NCBI GenBank assembly: GCA_013336025.1
Contig: JAAXUM010000015.1
Coordinates: 907 to 12,570 of the forward strand
Origin: Chlorobiaceae bacterium
GTDB taxonomy: Bacteria; Bacteroidota; Chlorobiia; Chlorobiales; Chlorobiaceae
Direction: 5' to 3'
Length of the DNA stretch: 11,664 nt
The notes under the pieces are model-generated. The model worked only from the letters and a program-made list of their open reading frames with translations. It was not told the origin of the DNA and did not search any database. The position numbers and the translations under genes were made by a program. Each line of letters opens with the position of its first letter. Positions within the stretch are counted from its first letter, which is position 1. Below, in pieces: positions 1 to 6,738 of this stretch.

Positions 1-1110
1 ACCAAAAAGAGGATGGGGTTTAATTTTCCCGGTCTTGTGATACTCTTCCTGATCAATATTTGACCAGCCCACATAGTCAAAGACCCTGAGCCCGACAGTT
101 TTAATTTCGATTTGGGAATTTGATTTCAGAACTCCCTGAAAATCCTCAGGTTTAATATTTTCAACAACATCAACCGTGTTCGTCTGAAGCTGAGTCAGTC
201 TTACCGTATAGTCCGGCACAACACGATAGGAAATATAGGGGATATTGCCGGGCTTAGGCAGATTGGTGAGCCTGTTTGAGGCAAGCACAATTTCCTGCTG
301 CTGCCGCCACACATGCAGTTTATAAGGCCCTGCGCCAAGCGGTAACTGATTGAGTGGCGAGCTTCTGAAATCCTCAGGCTTTACCGATTTCCAGTAATGT
401 GAAGGTAACGGCGTCAAAGAGGTATGAAAAAGCGCAAGCTGTTCAGAAACAGGCTTGTAGAACCTGAAAATCAGTGTTGTGTCATCAGGGGTTTCGATAG
501 CCCTCTGAAAATCAACCTGCCCTCTGTCAGCACCGATAAGCTCGGAAAGGTATTGCTGACGTGCACTTGCAATGACAGGATTACCATACAGCATGTAGGA
601 AAACTTGAAATCCCGGGAAACAATGGGCTTGCCATCGTTCCAGAAAGCGTTGTTTCTGAGAATGTAGGTAATGGATTTATGGTCAGGCGCCATCATCCAT
701 GTTTTTGCAAGAGCTGTTCGTGGCGTTTTTTTTCCGGTACCAAGGCCTGTTTCCCTCAGCCGTTTTTCAAGTGCAATAAAATTCAGCAAGCCCGTCGTCG
801 TATCAAACTCGCTTTGCAGAAGCCCCGGATAGATGAGACTGAAAATATTGTTCGACGTCACCGTAGTGCCAAGCACAGGATTCAGATAATCAGCATCCCC
901 CAGCATTGAGATTACCAGTGTTGAATCTTTAACTGCACTACCCCCGCCTGTTGTACCCTTACCCTGTTTTTTTTCACTGCAGGAACTGACCCCCAGCACT
1001 GTCATAAAAAGGATTAATACACTCAACAACAAACGAAAGTGCCCTCTTGTCAGCACCTTGCGCAATGGTATTTCCTGTTTTTTAAACATGGTCATCTTTT
1101 GAGAAATCAT
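1..1110 (-). CDS. ABC transporter family 5 (oligopeptide/dipeptide-type) solute-binding lipoprotein, 3' end cut by window edge
   Basis: This is the first 370 codons of a periplasmic substrate-binding protein; the frame is open to base 1, so the C-terminus lies outside. The N-terminus has a basic stretch, a hydrophobic segment (about residues 27-40) and a lipobox VSSC with the lipidated Cys at residue 44, followed by a Lys/Gly/Ser-rich linker, so it is probably anchored by lipid outside the cytoplasmic membrane. Family 5 features follow: ADYLNPVLG near residue 66, a segment containing FWNDGKPIVSRDFKFSY, and IPYISYRVVPDYTVRL. In-frame ATG codons occur at 1110, 1095 and 1089. I chose 1110 because its ATGA overlaps the hprK stop (1107-1110), a translational-coupling arrangement, with GGTGAT a few bases upstream. 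No permease or ATPase gene is visible, so the ligand (peptide, nickel or other) cannot be assigned. Confidence 0.85.
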   Translation of the reverse strand, partial: MISQKMTMFKKQEIPLRKVLTRGHFRLLLSVLILFMTVLGVSSCSEKKQGKGTTGGGSAVKDSTLVISMLGDADYLNPVLGTTVTSNNIFSLIYPGLLQSEFDTTTGLLNFIALEKRLRETGLGTGKKTPRTALAKTWMMAPDHKSITYILRNNAFWNDGKPIVSRDFKFSYMLYGNPVIASARQQYLSELIGADRGQVDFQRAIETPDDTTLIFRFYKPVSEQLALFHTSLTPLPSHYWKSVKPEDFRSSPLNQLPLGAGPYKLHVWRQQQEIVLASNRLTNLPKPGNIPYISYRVVPDYTVRLTQLQTNTVDVVENIKPEDFQGVLKSNSQIEIKTVGLRVFDYVGWSNIDQEEYHKTGKIKPHPLFG

Positions 1111-2156
1111 TGATCTATCACCATTCTGATTTTCCTGGTAAGTGCTTCAGCAGGAACATAATCGTAGTAGTGCTTTAAAAGGAAATTCAGGGCAACCACC
1201 TCAACGATTACCGTTATGTTTTTACCTGGGAAAATCGGCAACTGAACAAGAGGAACTTCAACCCCGAGAACTTTCGTCATTTTTGTGTCAAGGCCGAGCC
1301 GTTCATACTCCATCTCCTTGTTCCACTCAAGCAGTTCCACAACAACCTGTACTTCCTTGACATCCCTGATGGCCCGAATACCGAAATTAGCTTTTACATC
1401 AACCACACCAAGGCCACGGATTTCCATGAAATGCTCAATATTTTTATTTCTTTTTGCAGTAAGAATCATCGACTCCCCCTTGCGATGAATAACCACTACA
1501 TCATCGGCAACAAGTCCATGCCCCCGTTCCACCAGGTCAAGAGCAACCTCTGACTTGCCAAGTCCGCTCCTGCCTTTAAGCAGTACGCCAACTCCGTAAA
1601 CGTCAACCATTGATCCATGGTATTGCTGGTAAAGAGAAAACTGGTTGTCAAGAAACTCGGTAATAAGATACATTGCTTTTGTTGACGAATGCCGGGTAGA
1701 AAAAACCGGTATTCCAGCCGCTGTTGACATTGCAAGCAACTCAGGCTGCAGCTTGTTGGTACTTGTCAGAATGATACAGGGAATCTTGAAACGCAGAAAA
1801 TTTCCGAAAGCGTCTTTTCTGGCATCCTCCCCAAGCTGGTTCAAAAACCTCATCTCGGTATTACCAAGAATCTGAACCCGCTTATAGGTAAAGAGATTGG
1901 TAAATCCTGCCAGAGCAAGACCCGGCCTGTGCAGGTCACGCTCAAAAATCCGCCTTTTCTGTTCATCGACACTATTCAGTCTCCGCAATTTGATATCATG
2001 GTCCTTTCCAATGGTATCAAAAAAATAGGCAACTGTAATTGATTGTTTTTTAAGCCCTTTCTGTTCCAGAGTCATACGAGCGAGATGGAGTGATAGGAGA
2101 GAATGAAAACATCCTCGCAGAACAGGCCCAATGCTGTTCTGCAAGGTTTGCGACAT
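1107..2156 (-). CDS. hprK: HPr kinase/phosphorylase
   Basis: This bifunctional enzyme phosphorylates a seryl residue of HPr-like proteins with ATP (or PPi) and removes it with phosphate. The N-terminal domain carries the family motif HRPGLALAGF (76-85). The C-terminal kinase domain has a conserved His180 just before VDVYGVGVLL, Walker A GRSGLGKS (195-202), VADD (216-219), the HprK signature around MEIRGLG (244-250), and LPIFPGKN (306-313), where the more usual Arg of PGRN is Lys. At 349 residues it is longer than the usual 310-335. The displayed start lies 2 bases after the raiA stop and would be coupled to it. Met28 (start at 2075, 322 residues) is a real alternative because residues 1-27 look unlike the family, but neither start has a strong ribosome binding site. 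No HPr or PTS enzyme gene is in the window, so the substrate here is unknown. Confidence 0.93.
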   Translation of the reverse strand: MSQTLQNSIGPVLRGCFHSLLSLHLARMTLEQKGLKKQSITVAYFFDTIGKDHDIKLRRLNSVDEQKRRIFERDLHRPGLALAGFTNLFTYKRVQILGNTEMRFLNQLGEDARKDAFGNFLRFKIPCIILTSTNKLQPELLAMSTAAGIPVFSTRHSSTKAMYLITEFLDNQFSLYQQYHGSMVDVYGVGVLLKGRSGLGKSEVALDLVERGHGLVADDVVVIHRKGESMILTAKRNKNIEHFMEIRGLGVVDVKANFGIRAIRDVKEVQVVVELLEWNKEMEYERLGLDTKMTKVLGVEVPLVQLPIFPGKNITVIVEVVALNFLLKHYYDYVPAEALTRKIRMVIDQ

Positions 2157-2158
2157 AA

Positions 2159-2485
2159 TTACGGCACAAGCTTTTCCTTGTATTTCTTCAGTTGTCTTCC
2201 GAGCGACTCAATGCAGCTATCAATTGTCTGTTCATATGCTGTACCCGCCTCACGTGCAACAAGCACATTCTGGGGAACATGAACCGTTATTTCAGCAAGC
2301 TTGTTTTTCTCAAAATCATTTTTCTGATGATCGAGAATAATATGACATGAAATAATACCAGGATATACCCTGCCCAGAACCTGTACAGCATTGCGGGCAT
2401 ACTCCTCTATACTGTTGTGATTACTCGAATGACGCAGTGTTACCTGTACATTGCTGATCGTATCGTTAACGGCTGTTTTGGTCAT
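2159..2485 (-). CDS. raiA: Ribosome hibernation-promoting factor, short form (HPF/RaiA, sigma-54 modulation family)
   Basis: This small cytoplasmic protein of the S30AE family binds the decoding region of the 30S subunit and inactivates ribosomes when growth slows. The 108 residues form a single domain: an N-terminal strand with VQVTLRHSS (14-22), a helix with IEEYARNAVQVLG (26-38), strands with ISCHIILDHQ (45-54) and AEITVHVPQN (64-73), and a C-terminal helix with a basic end (GRQLKKYKEK). It lacks the C-terminal dimerization domain of long HPF, so it is the short type that usually needs a partner to make 100S dimers. A good ribosome binding site GGAGGT lies 3 bases before the ATG. hprK begins 2 bases downstream. 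A 77-base gap with a hairpin separates it from the upstream recombinase gene. Confidence 0.88.
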   Translation of the reverse strand: MTKTAVNDTISNVQVTLRHSSNHNSIEEYARNAVQVLGRVYPGIISCHIILDHQKNDFEKNKLAEITVHVPQNVLVAREAGTAYEQTIDSCIESLGRQLKKYKEKLVP

Positions 2486-2527
2486 AATACCTCCAGTAAA
2501 ATAAAGTGAACGTAATAAAGGAACAAA

Positions 2528-2553
2528 ACTCCGGACAAAAGAAGTTCCGAAGT
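2528..2553 (-). terminator. Weak terminator or attenuator-like hairpin between the Xer gene and raiA
   Basis: Read on the minus strand, ACTTCGGA pairs with TCCGGAGT over 8 base pairs (one G-U), with a 10-base loop, and runs straight into TTTTGTT. On the plus strand no T-run follows, so the signal is oriented with the minus-strand genes. The short U-tract suggests partial termination or 3'-end protection, separating methyltransferase-xer messages from raiA-hprK. No convincing promoter for raiA was found downstream of it. Confidence 0.35.
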
Positions 2554-2562
2554 AAAATTATA

Positions 2563-3549
2563 TCAAGCTTTAGGGTGCGCTTTTCGATAGACTTCCTTTA
2601 ACCTGCCAAAGGTAACATGCGTATAGATTTCTGTAGTCACGAGACTGCTGTGACCAAGCATCTCACTGACGCTTTTAAGATCAGCACCGTTATTCAAGAG
2701 ATGAGTGGCAAACGTATGACGAAGAAGATGAGGATTTTTCTCTTTCTGTTCTGTTACCGACATCAAGTACTTTTTCGTAATCCTCTGAACAAGCATAGGA
2801 TACAGTTTTTTACCTCTTTTCGTAACAAACACATAACCAGAACCCCTCTCGTCCATCATCTTGTTTATTCTAAAGAAGTTTCGCCGGACTTCAAAATATT
2901 TTTTCACTGCCTCTGCGGCCGGGCTTCCAAGGGGTACAATTCGCTGCTTCTGGCCTTTTCCGGTAATTTTCACATATCCCTGACCAAAATTAATATCATC
3001 AGAACAAAGAGTGATTAATTCGGAAATTCTCAGCCCGCACCCATAGAGCATCTCAAGAACAGAGAGATCCCGATGAAAAACAAACGTATCCTCCGGTCCT
3101 GACAAACCATTATCTTCCTGTTTAAAAATCGTTTCGGTCTGCTGCTCGGTTAAAAATCCAGGCACATGCCGAGGGTACCTCGGTGTAGATACCAAAGAGA
3201 GTACCGAGCTTTTGATTACACCTGTTTCCTGAAGATAACGGTAAAAGCTCTTTACCGATGCAAGTTTTCTGGCAATTGACTTTGGTTGCAGTCCTCTCTG
3301 CAAAAGATCACCCATAAAGAGTCGTACCGAAACTACCGTAACCTGTTCAGGATCAAACGAGTTCATATCCTGAAGGGCAAAATGTCGCTGCATGAACGAA
3401 AAAAACTGATCAAGATCCGTACGATAGGCTGTAATGGTATGCCGCGAAACATTCCTGCTGGTTTTCAGATAGTCAAAAAAACGTCCCGCCTCCCTGTAAC
3501 ACCTCTCCTCTCCGGAATCCGAGGGATAATAGCTATCATGCTTTTTCAT
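2563..3549 (-). CDS. xerC: Xer-type tyrosine site-specific recombinase (XerC/XerD family)
   Basis: This cytoplasmic recombinase family resolves chromosome dimers at dif sites through a 3'-phosphotyrosine intermediate. Counted from the ATG at 3549 (328 residues), an N-terminal SAM-like DNA-binding domain (about 15-115, with [13 protein letters not shown]) precedes the catalytic domain. The full catalytic set is visible: Arg174 in [10 protein letters not shown], Lys198 in GKGQKQR, His274 and Arg277 in [12 protein letters not shown], His300 in LGHSS, and nucleophile Tyr309 in IYTHV. I preferred ATG 3549 to TTG 3555 because its ATGA overlaps the stop of the preceding gene. The symbol xerC rather than xerD is a guess from the xer-hpf neighbourhood known in Bacteroidetes; sequence alone does not decide it. 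A phage-type integrase is unlikely because the proteins and the operon look like housekeeping genes. Confidence 0.88.
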   Translation of the reverse strand: MKKHDSYYPSDSGEERCYREAGRFFDYLKTSRNVSRHTITAYRTDLDQFFSFMQRHFALQDMNSFDPEQVTVVSVRLFMGDLLQRGLQPKSIARKLASVKSFYRYLQETGVIKSSVLSLVSTPRYPRHVPGFLTEQQTETIFKQEDNGLSGPEDTFVFHRDLSVLEMLYGCGLRISELITLCSDDINFGQGYVKITGKGQKQRIVPLGSPAAEAVKKYFEVRRNFFRINKMMDERGSGYVFVTKRGKKLYPMLVQRITKKYLMSVTEQKEKNPHLLRHTFATHLLNNGADLKSVSEMLGHSSLVTTEIYTHVTFGRLKEVYRKAHPKA

Positions 3550-4406
3550 AGGCAAACCGAAATCAGTTCTTCTTTCCCTTTAATGTAGTACAATGATGAA
3601 TCCCTGACGAGAAAATTGTTCAGACACGGTTTTTCGCCATCTTCCTCCATCATCTCCTCGTAGACCGGCACATTGTCCAGCCAGACATTCAGAAGAGTAT
3701 TCCATCGGCCGGAAATCGGGGAGGGCTGATGCCTGGCAACGACAAGAAGAGAACCGCGAAGAAGGCATTCACAGTGTTGAGGAGTATCAATACCGACACG
3801 ATGGAGCGCATGAATCTCGTCCGCCATACCTTCTGAAACAAAATCAGGCAATAACAGACCCTGCCGATCCTCTTCAGGTGTCATCTCACGACGCAGAGCA
3901 TTTGCGGTCATGCTGTCAAACCCGATCGTTCTGACCGTCGTACCAGCAAGAGGATCAAGAAGCAGATAGTGCCGTTCAGGAAAGCCTCCAAAAGAAGAGG
4001 GGGTATAGACAAGAAATGTCTCTTCAAGGTTAGCGACAAAAACAACATCCCTTCTCACCCAGACCACCTGTCCTGATCCGGAATCAATCGCCCACAGTCC
4101 AAGATGCTCGGGACTTTCCCGTTGATAGCAATAACAATAGACAAGATGGCAAGCTGTCGTTTCAATGCCCGAAACCCATCCATCTCCTGTATTGAGAGAA
4201 TCATCCGCGACGATAAGAGGAAGATCATCAAAAAGCACCCGACCTGTTGCTGAATCAAGGGAGAAAAAGAGCGAACGACGGCTCTTTTGAAAAAGCTTCT
4301 GCCCCACAACATCGCCAGTTCGAGGAAAAACAAGCTGCCAGATCAGAGCACCCTCTCCTGCATGGAATGACCATCTGTTTGAAAACCGCACTCCTTTGTC
4401 ACTCAT
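3546..4406 (-). CDS. Unknown protein with propeller-like repeats, possibly DUF4905
   Basis: I do not recognise a function for this 286-residue protein. It has no signal peptide or membrane segment and appears cytoplasmic. Three segments share the pattern hydrophobic-x-hydrophobic-Asp-x-x-x-Gly-x-hydrophobic: [13 protein letters not shown] (47-59), [13 protein letters not shown] (104-116) and [13 protein letters not shown] (147-159). Together with [10 protein letters not shown] near the start, these resemble blades of a PQQ/WD-like beta-propeller. The pattern and length recall the Bacteroidetes/Chlorobi family DUF4905, an assignment made from memory. It starts 5 bases after the methyltransferase stop, with AAGGAAA about 11 bases before the ATG, and its stop overlaps the recombinase start by 4 bases, so it is translated as part of the same operon. 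Several Cys residues (87, 92, 212, 214, 261, 285) are present without a clear metal-binding pattern. Confidence 0.7.
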   Translation of the reverse strand: MSDKGVRFSNRWSFHAGEGALIWQLVFPRTGDVVGQKLFQKSRRSLFFSLDSATGRVLFDDLPLIVADDSLNTGDGWVSGIETTACHLVYCYCYQRESPEHLGLWAIDSGSGQVVWVRRDVVFVANLEETFLVYTPSSFGGFPERHYLLLDPLAGTTVRTIGFDSMTANALRREMTPEEDRQGLLLPDFVSEGMADEIHALHRVGIDTPQHCECLLRGSLLVVARHQPSPISGRWNTLLNVWLDNVPVYEEMMEEDGEKPCLNNFLVRDSSLYYIKGKEELISVCL

Positions 4407-4411
4407 GATGG

Positions 4412-5122
4412 TTACCGTTTCCTTGTTATTCTGTAGATAGTCACTGCTACAGGAGGCTTGCCTATTCTGAACTCATGTGGCTCCGGTGTAATGGAAAAGC
4501 TGTTCTCGGCAGCAAGCTCAAGAAACTGCTCGGCAAGCCGTCTTCGCGGATCAGCCACAAAAGCAATACCGTCAGGTTTAAGCAGTTTGTCAATGGCTGT
4601 GACAATAGGAAGCAAATTGACCCTTTCATAAAGAACATCGGCTGCAAAGAGATAATCAAACTGCTCGCTGCACATCACGCTTCGCCAGTCAAGACGGGCT
4701 GTCTCAAGAGAGACCCTGTTAAGCATTGCATTATAGCGGACAAATCTCAGGGCTTCAGTCGAATAGTCGGTTGCCAGCACACCGGCACCAAAACGCGCAG
4801 CTGTTACCGATACCATGCCGACTCCGGCTCCGATTTCAATCACCCGCTTCCCTTCAAGAATCAGATCTTCGGCAATAAAAGAAGAAAGCGCGAGAGCTGC
4901 AGGCCATATTTCAGCCCAGTACGGCATCTGCTCATCCTTCACGAACTCTTCCTGCGTTATTCTGTCAAGCAACGCATAGCTGTCAAGAACACTGAGAAAA
5001 CTGAACTCCTGATCAGCAAAAGTACAGGGGGTCTCCCGAAGATCATACTCTCCGGAAAGTGCATCATAAAGCTCCGGCATCTCCCGGCTTTGCTTATCAA
5101 CGGAAATCAACATCCTGTCCAT
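4412..5122 (-). CDS. SAM-dependent methyltransferase, family-16 (nicotinamide N-methyltransferase/lysine methyltransferase-like)
   Basis: This 236-residue class I (Rossmann-fold) methyltransferase has PYWAEIWPAALAL (67-79) before the SAM site, motif I VIEIGAGVGM (94-103), acidic Asp119 ending the second strand (LATDYS), Asp145 in LDWRS, and the DxxY motif in ADVLYE (161-166), which is typical of family-16 enzymes that methylate protein lysines. A late strand VTIYRITRKR ends the protein. The substrate cannot be read from sequence. As the first gene of the minus-strand block it is probably expressed from the 5123-5286 region; the next gene follows after 5 bases. Met4 (5113) is an alternative start; the ribosome binding site is weak for both. 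Confidence 0.82.
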   Translation of the reverse strand: MDRMLISVDKQSREMPELYDALSGEYDLRETPCTFADQEFSFLSVLDSYALLDRITQEEFVKDEQMPYWAEIWPAALALSSFIAEDLILEGKRVIEIGAGVGMVSVTAARFGAGVLATDYSTEALRFVRYNAMLNRVSLETARLDWRSVMCSEQFDYLFAADVLYERVNLLPIVTAIDKLLKPDGIAFVADPRRRLAEQFLELAAENSFSITPEPHEFRIGKPPVAVTIYRITRKR

Positions 5123-5286
5123 AACGTATTCTCTGCTTCGATTGACGCTTTGGTTAGTAGAAAAAAACTCTCTTGTATCAATTCAGAAAAAACCGGTATG
5201 AAAATTTACTGAAAGTCAAACCGTATTTCTATTTTGCATCGAAAGAAAACCCATAATCCTGCAACCTGAACAGCACTGTGCATTCT
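5123..5286. promoter_or_regulatory. Divergent intergenic region between the methyltransferase operon and queF
   Basis: This 164-base A/T-rich spacer should hold promoters for both directions. On the minus strand, TTGATA (5176-5181) and TACTAA (5154-5159) are 16 bases apart and would give a leader of about 25 bases before the methyltransferase. On the plus strand, TTGTAT (5173-5178) and TATGAA (5197-5202) are 18 bases apart, with about 78 bases of leader before queF. The two -35 candidates overlap. All matches are imperfect. I saw no preQ1 riboswitch-like C-rich loop and A-rich tail before queF. Confidence 0.3.
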
Positions 5287-5637
<351 letters not shown>

Positions 5638-5704
5638 CAGCAAAATCCCGTTCTCCGATCATCCTCCGCTCGCAGGAAATTTTCTCAGGCGCTCCATGTA
5701 AAAA

Positions 5705-5735
5705 CAAAAGCCTCAGTACAACACTGAGGCTTTTG
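5705..5735. terminator. Bidirectional intrinsic terminator between queF and pscC
   Basis: A perfect 13-base-pair stem (5705-5717 with 5723-5735) closes a 5-base loop. Its core is GCCTCAGT/ACTGAGGC flanked by A and T runs. Going rightward the stem ends in TTTTG; going leftward the minus strand reads CTTTTGTTTTTA. It sits about 70 bases after the queF stop and 29 bases after the pscC stop, between convergent genes, so it should stop both transcripts. Confidence 0.85.
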
Positions 5736-5763
5736 CAACGACAACTGTTATGATCAGATATGC

Positions 5764-6405
5764 TCAGAACTTCTCGACAAGGTAGATCATGATCGTATTT
5801 GCTTCATCCACGGTGATACCTGAGCCCGGATATGCCTGCATGCGATTGACGACAACGTCAACCTTTCCGGTTTTCTTGAATTTCGTTCTCAGAGCATCCT
5901 GAACGGAATCGAGGGTATGACATTTGTTGCAGCGTCCATCGGCAAGAGCTTTCGCTCCATCAAAATCAAATCCGGCAGGAGCCTTGGGAACCTTGCTGCC
6001 TTCAGCCGGTTTATCAAGAAAGGCTTTCAGTTCGCCAACGCTGCGAATATATTTTCCGTCAAGCGTGGTGGTTCTTCCTGTTGTCGGAAGAAGAAAGCCG
6101 GAAGGTCTGATCCAGAGAATTGCAAACATGAGAGCAACAATGCCGAGGGCGCCGAGAGGAAAGCTGAGAAACCATTTATCACTGATGCGAGATGACATTT
6201 TTCCCAGAGTCATGATGATCAGCGAGGCAAAGAAAATCAGCGAAAACCATCCAGTGAACGACTTTAAAGGTGTTAAAATGTTCGAGATGTTTTCAGCCGG
6301 CACCTTGTAGCCGGTTAAAAATGACACCCCAAAAAACAAAGCCCCCATTAAGACAGCCCCGCCGATTGCAAGTGCAATAAGCTTCCCGTTTGATTTGTTG
6401 TCCAT
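5764..6405 (-). CDS. pscC: Photosynthetic reaction center cytochrome c-551 (cytochrome cz, PscC)
   Basis: This membrane-anchored monoheme cytochrome passes electrons to the special pair P840 of the homodimeric type I reaction center of green sulfur bacteria. Three hydrophobic segments are visible (about 8-31, 51-68 and 79-99), followed by a periplasmic C-terminal heme domain. The heme is attached at CNKCH (159-163, His163 as axial ligand); Met189 in VVNRMQAYPG is the likely second ligand. The start MDNKSNGKLIALAIGGAVLM and the segment GRTTTLDGKYIRSV match my memory of Chlorobaculum tepidum PscC. The 213 residues are slightly longer than the roughly 206 I recall, with the difference in the linker near PSGFLLPTTG (101-110) between the last helix and the heme domain. 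The gene stands alone, with its own candidate promoter and a terminator on its 3' side. The ribosome binding site is weak. Confidence 0.95.
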   Translation of the reverse strand: MDNKSNGKLIALAIGGAVLMGALFFGVSFLTGYKVPAENISNILTPLKSFTGWFSLIFFASLIIMTLGKMSSRISDKWFLSFPLGALGIVALMFAILWIRPSGFLLPTTGRTTTLDGKYIRSVGELKAFLDKPAEGSKVPKAPAGFDFDGAKALADGRCNKCHTLDSVQDALRTKFKKTGKVDVVVNRMQAYPGSGITVDEANTIMIYLVEKF

Positions 6406-6738
6406 GACAGGTAGTGAATTAGGTGTTAGCGGCCTGTAGAAAAATTATTGAATAAGATAAGCATTAATAGTAAAGCCGACAAACATAAACCATAAAAACC
6501 TTGACAGGAAATCGTATCACGCCCTCCCGTGAACCCGCAGAATAGAGGAGGTTACCAGCCGGGAACGGCACTGCCCGATAAAAGAAGGTCATCCCTGGTT
6601 AATGAAAAAAAGCTCCTCCATCACCTCCACTCCATTAAAAAAAAGAAAACCCTGTTGCAGCTCTCCTGTTTTTTTCAAATACTGCATGATACTATGATTG
6701 TCCATCAACATTGAATCCGGCAACTATACAGGCAAACC
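6406..6738. other. Intergenic region between divergent pscC and ppc
   Basis: This 333-base spacer is longer than the other gaps on this side and holds the control sequences for both genes. Near ppc, TATGAT (6693-6698) is a good -10 hexamer but faces only a T-run at the -35 position; it would give a leader of about 34 bases. TTGACA at 6501-6506 has no -10 partner. ACCAG (from about 6553) and CTGGT (to about 6599) could close a stem around a CGGG/CCCG pair, suggesting but not proving a structured ppc leader. A 61-codon open frame (6529-6714) starting with GTG does not look like a protein. No RNA gene was recognised. Confidence 0.4.
6454..6482 (-). promoter_or_regulatory. Candidate sigma-70-like promoter for pscC
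   Basis: On the minus strand, TTGTCG (6477-6482) and TATCTT (6454-6459) are 17 bases apart, each matching four of six consensus bases. Transcription would begin near 6447, leaving a leader of about 42 bases before the pscC ATG at 6405. The region downstream is A/T-rich. This is pattern matching only. Confidence 0.3.

Noticed and set aside
424..909. 161-codon plus-strand open frame
   Set aside because: It is antisense to the solute-binding protein, which has a lipobox and family motifs; the plus-strand translation shows no domain.
2498..2526. Possible raiA promoter TTGTTC with TATTTT
   Set aside because: Transcription would start around 2491, inside the ribosome binding site of raiA, leaving no usable leader.
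2563..3549. Tyrosine recombinase as part of an integrated mobile element
   Set aside because: It is overlapped by its operon neighbours, resembles XerC/XerD throughout, and no attachment repeats or phage genes are present.
4475..5212. 245-codon plus-strand open frame
   Set aside because: It lies opposite the methyltransferase, whose SAM motifs are clear; the translation is rich in Lys, His and Cys and has no recognisable pattern.
5123..5286. preQ1 riboswitch before queF
   Set aside because: No small stem with the C-rich loop and A-rich tail typical of the preQ1 aptamer was seen.
6501..6506. Perfect -35 hexamer TTGACA upstream of ppc
   Set aside because: The bases 16-18 positions downstream are C-rich, so there is no -10 partner.
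6529..6714. 61-codon plus-strand open frame between pscC and ppc
   Set aside because: It starts with GTG, has no ribosome binding site, and encodes a low-complexity Lys/His/Leu-rich sequence.
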